NCBI GenBank assembly: GCA_034231615.1
Contig: CM067314.1
Coordinates: 8,805,501-8,869,500 of the forward strand
From: Meghimatium bilineatum
Taxonomy: Eukaryota > Mollusca > Gastropoda > Stylommatophora > Philomycidae
DNA: 64,000 bases
Reading direction: 5' to 3'
The position numbers and the translations under genes were made by a program. Position 1 is the stretch's first letter. Every line of letters starts with the position of its first letter. This document shows, piece by piece, positions 59,191-64,000 of this stretch. The notes under the pieces were generated by a model, which had not been told where the DNA came from, ran no database searches, and saw only the letters and a program-made list of their open reading frames with translations.

Positions 59191-59419
59191 CATTATCAGA
59201 GTTTGACTTTTATTTTTGCTTTTCTGCCCTTATGAACAGCCCATATTCTCTTTGCCTTTACATCGTAATGGTTCTCAGCAACGTGAGCGCATGTGCTCAT
59301 ATTTCTGCACGAGATTGGATGATCCTGGGTGACTTAGTTATTCCCAGGAGATGTGTTGTTCGTCCATCACAACTGATGATGACCATTTTTACATTCACTT
59401 TTGAAAAATTCATTTAGAA

Positions 59420-59815
59420 ATCTGACCATGCGTAATAGTTTGTAGATGACTAATGAGCCCTATTCGAGCTGTAAATGTCCTTGGACAGTTCGGACATGGA
59501 ATGACGACTGTAGACGGATCTTGGTCTATCGGGTGACTTTCTAGCTTCTCTCCCGCTGTTGAGCTGCTGCATTTCTCTTCTTTTCACAAGATGATGCGCT
59601 CTTTTTTAATGTAGAACGTCATGTAGATCTATTTTGTGCAAGTTCTTCCCATGTATCGTGGTCTATTTCATAAGATGTCAGTAAGATCTTTAACGAGTCC
59701 TTGTAGCTCTTCTTTGGCCACCTTGAGATCGTGTAGCCTTCTCCAGCTCACCATAGAGAAGTATAAGGAAGTAACGTCGACGTTGAAGCTCTTTAGAAAA
59801 ATTCGTTAGAAAAAG
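59420..59815 (-). pseudogene. Broken relative of the 10.6-kb LINE, with C-terminal finger
   Basis: The minus strand reads ILLYGELEKATRSQGGQRR (compare YYGELKAGFRKAGGQKK at 10.6 kb). Frameshifts follow, then CPNCPRTFTARIGLISHLQT, the C2H2-type ending. It confirms that the finger belongs to this LINE family and not to the host. Confidence 0.75.
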
Positions 59816-59940
59816 ACATTCCTTGAAGCTGAAATAATTATAAGTGTGATGATGTGTGTCCAAGAAGCATTTTATGATATATCAGATGAGAACTATAAAG
59901 ATAATAGACTTAACAATAAATCAAGAAAAAAATACTCAGA

Positions 59941-59995
59941 ATTGTGATATATTTTTTGCAAACTGGACAAGGGCTAGGTGCTCAAATATCCGCTC
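59941..59995 (-). other. Possible family C relic
   Basis: The minus strand has GAGCACCTAG..CTTGTCCAGTTTGC, similar to GAGCACCTATGGATGTGTCC and GTGTGC of family C, but only about 45 bp align. Confidence 0.3.
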
Positions 59996-60077
59996 TCAAA
60001 GTATGGCGGGTTCATAGTTTGGGCTTTATTTTGATTACCTGTATTTTTTTTCTTATGTTAAGCAATATGCCATGCGA

Positions 60078-60483
60078 TATGGGTGCGAGTCTTGGACAAT
60101 AAACAAACTAGAAAGTGGAAAATTAGAGGCAATAAGAGATGTGGGTCTATAGAAGAATGCTGAGAATACCATGGACTGATAGAAAAATTAATGTAGAGGT
60201 GTTGAAAGAGTCAAATGCGGAACTGACCTTAATCAATAATATACGAAAAATACAATCTTCTATTTTTTGGCCACTTCATGAGACAGGCAGGTTTGGAGAA
60301 CATAGTCACAACAGGCAAGATTGAAGGCAACAGAGGCAGAGGGCAACAACGTGAGAAAATCTTAGACAGTTTTACAACTTGACACAGCAAGGAAACAACA
60401 ACGATCTTGATACATAATACTGTGGAAGAGAGCTATGGAGAGCTATGACCGCCTACGCCATCCGGCATGGCACCTGATGATGA
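60078..60483 (+). pseudogene. RTE-like LINE 3' fragment, copy C, with (TGA)n end
   Basis: The plus strand reads YGCESWTINKLESGKLEAI, then after a 1-bp shift MWVYRRMLRIPWTDRKINVE and NAELTLINNIRKIQSS. Later DNA carries GAGACAGGCAGGTTTGGAGA and RDRGRQ-type sequence. It ends CGCCTACGCCATCCGGCATG then GCACCTGATGATGATGA. It is truncated at YGCESW. Confidence 0.83.
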
Positions 60484-60799
60484 TGAAGCAATATGCGAAA
60501 ATCAAAATCTGTTCGTTTAATATAAAGAGCAGGAAATCAACAGAAATGGACACTCCCCTACAATAGTTATTGACAAAACTCAACTTGAAAATGTCAACAA
60601 TATTTCAATATCCGGACTCAGCCATTATCATCACAGGTGATTACTCGGTAGCGATCAGATTCCAATTAGCAATGTCCCTTCAAAACATTACATATGAAAA
60701 ATCTATGGCATAGAGTAAACAGGAAAAAAAAGTTACAACTATAAAGAAGTCTGTATTTTTCCATTGACAACATGTGAGACGTGGGCAATGACATCTGCA
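60484..60799. other. Unassigned DNA
   Basis: No gene or repeat recognised between two LINE relics. Confidence 0.4.
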
Positions 60800-61035
60800 A
60801 TGGAAAAGAAAATATCGAATGAAATGTAATGTTATAGAAAGTTCGTAAGACTATCATGGATAAAAAGGACGAACAAACAAAGACGTCAAGTAACGAGCAA
60901 AATATAGAAAACGACTGGGTCCTTAAAACTATCATAAAATACATGCAATCTAACATATTTTGGACATTTAGAGTTACACGATGATATAGAAAGATTAATT
61001 GTGGTGGGTAATGAAGGAGAACCGAGGAACACATA
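60800..61035 (+). pseudogene. Decayed LINE pol C-terminal relic
   Basis: In changing frames: an MKCNVIESS block, then KRTNKDVK, NDWVLKTIIKYMQSN and FGHLELHDDIERLIVV. It matches MKCYRKILRISWT...FGHLKRHDGIERLIL at 3395-3760. Several frameshifts. It abuts the tail of the RNase H LINE. Confidence 0.6.
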
Positions 61036-61049
61036 ACTAAGACCACAAC

Positions 61050-61800
61050 ACGTGATTCTTCTTCTTCTTCTTTCGTTCACCTGAAACATGTCTATATCTG
61101 TAATTCTGTCTCCTGAATAAAACTCACTGTCTTTTGTAGTTCATACAGTGTCCCATAGAGCTTTGATTCCAGTGTTGTTTCCTCTGGCCAATATGTCTGC
61201 CTCAGCGTTTCATGCTCAGAACACTCTTGAAGTATATGTTTGGCACTCTGTGCTGCCTGTCCACATGTACACATGGCCGTGTTGCCAATCTTGAACTTTG
61301 TATACATGTGACTGCGGAGTCGGTTGTGTCCTGTTCTGAGACGTAGAATTATAACTTGTTCTGATCTGTTCATAATGTGATAGTCATCTTGTGTTGGTGT
61401 TTGTGGCTTTCTTATTGACTTGATCATCTGTTTTTTCTGATGGTAGGTGATTGGTATATCTGGTTTGTCTTCGGCAGCACCTTCCTTAGCCAGTTGGTCT
61501 GCTTTTTCATTTCCTGGTATTCCACAGTGAGAGGGTATCCACTGCATGGTTACCCTATACTGGTAAGACAATTCACTAAGTAGTTTTTTCAAATCTGTTA
61601 GTTTTCCAGACTTGAGAGCTTGAAGCACTGACCTTGCATCTGTCAGAAATACCACAGGCTGTAGATCAGAGTTGGAGTTCAGCAGTTTTTTAGCTGCCAC
61701 ACTAATTGCCTAGATTTCTGCATCATAATTATTGCAGAATTTTCCAGTCGGTGTACTGATTGTATCTCTAGGCTTGTGTTGACACATTCCTATTGAATGT
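61050..61800 (-). mobile_element. 5'-truncated RNase H-bearing LINE with (GAA)n tail
   Basis: The element contains the RNase H/C-terminal coding piece, a short 3' UTR (GACATGTTTCAGGTGAACG) and a GAA repeat tail. The last bases, TGAACGAAAGAAGAAG, resemble the family A end, TGAACGCTGAAGAAG, so this family is a candidate source of the machinery that moved family A. Confidence 0.75.
61092..61700 (-). CDS. LINE RNase H domain and C-terminus, partial
   Basis: 202 open codons. FLTDARSVLQALKSGKL carries one catalytic aspartate, and WIPSHCGIPGNEKADQLAKE is the classic RNase H block with the last aspartate. These are followed by LRTGHNRLRSHMYTKF and a CTCG...HILQECSEHE cysteine/histidine stretch typical of I-type and jockey-type LINE tails. 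Upstream on the same frame, GKFCNNYDAEI (with the catalytic glutamate) continues the domain but is cut by a TAG at 61710-61712, so the gene is dead; the ATG at 61700 is not a true start. The coding strand is followed by a GAAC/(GAA)n tail at 61050-61080. The RT part is absent (5'-truncated near 61800). Confidence 0.88.
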   Translation of the reverse strand: MAAKKLLNSNSDLQPVVFLTDARSVLQALKSGKLTDLKKLLSELSYQYRVTMQWIPSHCGIPGNEKADQLAKEGAAEDKPDIPITYHQKKQMIKSIRKPQTPTQDDYHIMNRSEQVIILRLRTGHNRLRSHMYTKFKIGNTAMCTCGQAAQSAKHILQECSEHETLRQTYWPEETTLESKLYGTLYELQKTVSFIQETELQI

Positions 61801-62049
61801 CAACAGTGATTTACCCAAGTTAAACTTATCGTGAAAACGTACAGCTATTGAACGACGATAAAGCACACTCTGTAGTCACACTCTACACCCTGCTAACAGG
61901 GGAAGGAACAGGAAGCAGGTGCAAGGAAAAATATTTCTACATGTGTATAAGGAAAGATAACTGTGAATATTATTTAAGTCATATGAAAGTAGGATTGTTT
62001 CCCTTGCGTAAGATAGTTTCTTCAGAACTACATCCAGAGTGTATGTGAA

Positions 62050-62425
62050 ATGTCATCATTATCAGGTGCCATGCTGGCTGGCGTAGGCGATCATGGCTCT
62101 CCAAAGCTCTCTGTCCACAGTATTATGTATCAAAGTCGTTGTTGTTTCCATGCCGTGCCAGGTTGTCAAACTGTGTAATATTTTCTCACGTTGTCGCCCT
62201 CTGTCTCTGTTGCCTTCAATCTTGCCTGTTGTGACTATGTTCTCTAAACCTGCCTGTCTCATGAAGTGGCCAAAAAAAAGACGATTGCCTTTTTCTTATA
62301 TTGTTGATTAAGGTCCGTTTCGCATTTGGCTCTTTCAACACCTCTACATTAGTTTTTTCTGGTAGTCCATGATATTCTCAGCATTCTTCTGCAGAACCAC
62401 ATCTCTGTTGACTCTAATTTTGAAC
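62050..62425 (-). pseudogene. RTE-like LINE 3' fragment, copy D, with TGATGA end
   Basis: The minus strand reads FMRQAGLENIVTTGK, then RDRGRQREKILHSLTTWHG and a terminal YASQHGT; further upstream, RRMLRISWT-type and NVEVLKEPN-type DNA broken by indels. It ends GCCAGCATGGCACCTGATAATGATGA. Truncated near 62425, it is nearly identical to parts of copies A-C. Confidence 0.82.
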
Positions 62426-62569
62426 TTCTGGACACAGATTCCATCGAACAGAGACGTTTTTTTTTACTATGACTATTATATTCGTCGCCATTGCATTCCC
62501 AGATTAGTGCTGAGACTCTTCAACTCAGGTTTGCAAAGATTTATGATTGAAGTTCTATTTAAATAAACT

Positions 62570-62790
62570 ATTAGTGCATTTTTTATTGCAAACTATTAGT
62601 GCATTTTTTTATAGCAAACTATTAGTGCATTTTTATATCAATCTTTTAGTACATTTTTTATAGCAGACTATTAGTGCATTTTTATAGGGAACTATTAGTA
62701 CATTTATTATTTCAATATTTTAGTGCACTTTATAATAAATTGTTAGTGCATTTTAATAGGGAGCTATTAGTGCATTTTTTATTGTTCCAT
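62570..62790. repeat. ~25-bp AT-rich minisatellite, about 9 copies
   Basis: Unit AACTATTAGTGCATTTTTTA plus TAGCA, degenerate with GGGAGC, TCAATC and length changes in the T run. Confidence 0.88.
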
Positions 62791-63649
62791 TTGACATTAA
62801 AACCGTAGGTTCACACAAGAATATTGTGCAAGGTGAAATTAAAACCTAGAAGTTTTTTGTTTAATCTTGAAAAGGTAAAACAAAATATGTCAAAATAAAG
62901 AGAGATTATTAAATAAAGAAATATTAGAGAACATTTATAGATACCACACAGAATTGTATCTTTATCTCTATCCTTCTCTCTCTCTCTCCCCTTCCTTTCT
63001 TCCTATCTCTCCCTCCATCTCTCTATATATATATATATATATCTCCCCTCTTCTTTTCTTCCTATCTCTCCCTCCATCTCTATCTCTCTCTCTCTCTCCG
63101 TCAATCTCAATGTCACTACGAAAGCGACAAAATGTCTAATGTGCACTTATACTTTACTCTAATACTTATTGTGCCAGCATTAGTATATCACTTGTCAGTA
63201 ATAGATAACTCTAGTGATATGAGAAGACGTAATCTAGCATTGAGCCTTGCCTGGATCACTGTAAATTATGTTATCGTCCATATAAAGCTGGCGTTCCCAT
63301 GCTGGTCCTAGTGAGAAGTTTAATGTTCTCGCAAGAACATGTGCTCTCTCTCCATACAAGTTACATATTGCTCACGAGTACTAGCGATTACATGTGGTTA
63401 TGCTCTGCGTGTGAAAAGACTGAGAACCCCTGTTATTACCATTTGATTTATTTGACTACGAGAAAATAGTTTGGAATTCGTGACAGCAGAATTACCTGAA
63501 CAACGACTGCCTTCGTTATGTTTATGTTCACATCTCTGATATAACTTAAATGGACTAGCGTAAGATGTTGAAAGATCAGTATCGCTGTCAGGAGGCACTT
63601 TTATAGATTTAGTTTTAGTCAATATTTTGTCGGATTATTGAATGGGAAG
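62791..63649. other. Unassigned, with TC-rich and (TA)n tracts
   Basis: TC-rich simple sequence at 62965-63100 around a (TA)n at about 63025-63040. No gene recognised. Confidence 0.5.
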
Positions 63650-64000
63650 TTATTAAATTATACAAGACTATTATTATTCCATTACTGTGATACCAGTGCC
63701 AAACTTAGACAATGACAGCACAAGACAAAAGAAAAATAGTGACAACAGAAATGACATGTCTACGAAGAATACTTCAAATGGAGTGTCATTAAAAGATAGA
63801 ATTAGAAACGATAACATCAGACAGATAACTAAAACAATACCAGTATTGGAACACATCAAAAGACAACAGATCAAGTGGTTTTTCAGCCTTTTCCAGATTA
63901 CAAACAGATAGCATGCCACAAATGGTCATGACACCTAGACATAACGGCTATAAAGACAGAGGCAGACCATGTAAAAGATGGATCACAGAAATATAAAAAA
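63650..64000 (+). pseudogene. LINE pol C-terminal relic, runs off the window
   Basis: The plus strand reads IKLYKTIIIPLL, YQCQT, MTAQDKRKIVTTEMTCLRRI in one frame, then VSLKDRIRNDNIRQITKTIP and HIKRQQIKWF in another, then AAAGACAGAGGCAGACCATG (a basic tail). Same family as 1370-1765 and 48867-49045. One frameshift near 63780; the right end lies beyond the window. Confidence 0.75.

Overview
This window looks like non-coding genomic DNA from an invertebrate animal. A lophotrochozoan such as a mollusc is my best guess, from the style of its LINE proteins (an I-type RNase H tail and RTE-like reverse-transcriptase tails), but the sequence alone does not prove it. I recognise no host gene: no exon chain, rRNA or intact tRNA, and no bacterial features. 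Nearly every long open frame is a minisatellite whose repeat unit lacks stops.

Two things fill the window. (1) About 40 different minisatellite or microsatellite arrays cover, by hand count, a little over a third of it. The largest are a 20-bp superarray (12.0-15.2 kb), a 54-bp array (16.2-19.8 kb), a 26-bp array (37.7-38.9 kb), a 36-bp array (39.0-39.8 kb) and a 29-bp array (49.1-50.2 kb). Several have higher-order structure (240, 172 and 60 bp). (2) Retroelement relics: about 24 pieces of LINE pol, nearly all 3'-terminal and broken. The best are an open reverse-transcriptase C-terminus with a C2H2 finger (10.6-11.6 kb) and an RNase H tail (61.1-61.8 kb). A group of RTE-like copies (3.8, 46.8, 48.2, 60.1, 62.1 kb) ends in a (TGA)n tail. 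A graveyard of five abutting pieces lies at 46.8-49.05 kb.

Three dispersed non-autonomous families emerge from comparing the window with itself. Family A is a ~160-bp SINE-like element with a (GAA)n tail: five full copies with a fixed 5' end, each flanked by a perfect 11-13 bp target-site duplication, plus one fragment. It can fold into two stem-loops, and its 3' end resembles that of the RNase H LINE at 61.05 kb, a possible driver. Family B is a ~590-640 bp element with an (AACC)n tail: three long copies with 7-12 bp duplications and several 3' fragments, one of which seems to have seeded a tandem array at 40.6 kb. Family C is a ~100-bp relic that reads as a short peptide ending in a CxxC motif (EHLWTCPVC-like), seen six or seven times.

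Layout: 0-11 kb mixed arrays, LINE relics and family B; 12-20 kb two giant arrays; 20-29 kb a dense run of small arrays, a foldback and a LINE piece inserted inside an array; 29-37 kb mostly unassigned with family A and small arrays; 37-45 kb large arrays; 45-50 kb LINE graveyard and 29-bp array; 50-57 kb family B, a 15-bp array and a degenerate array with nested insertions; 57-64 kb GATA array and LINE relics. The elements do not form a pathway. They record repeated retroposition into, and tandem amplification of, unconstrained DNA.
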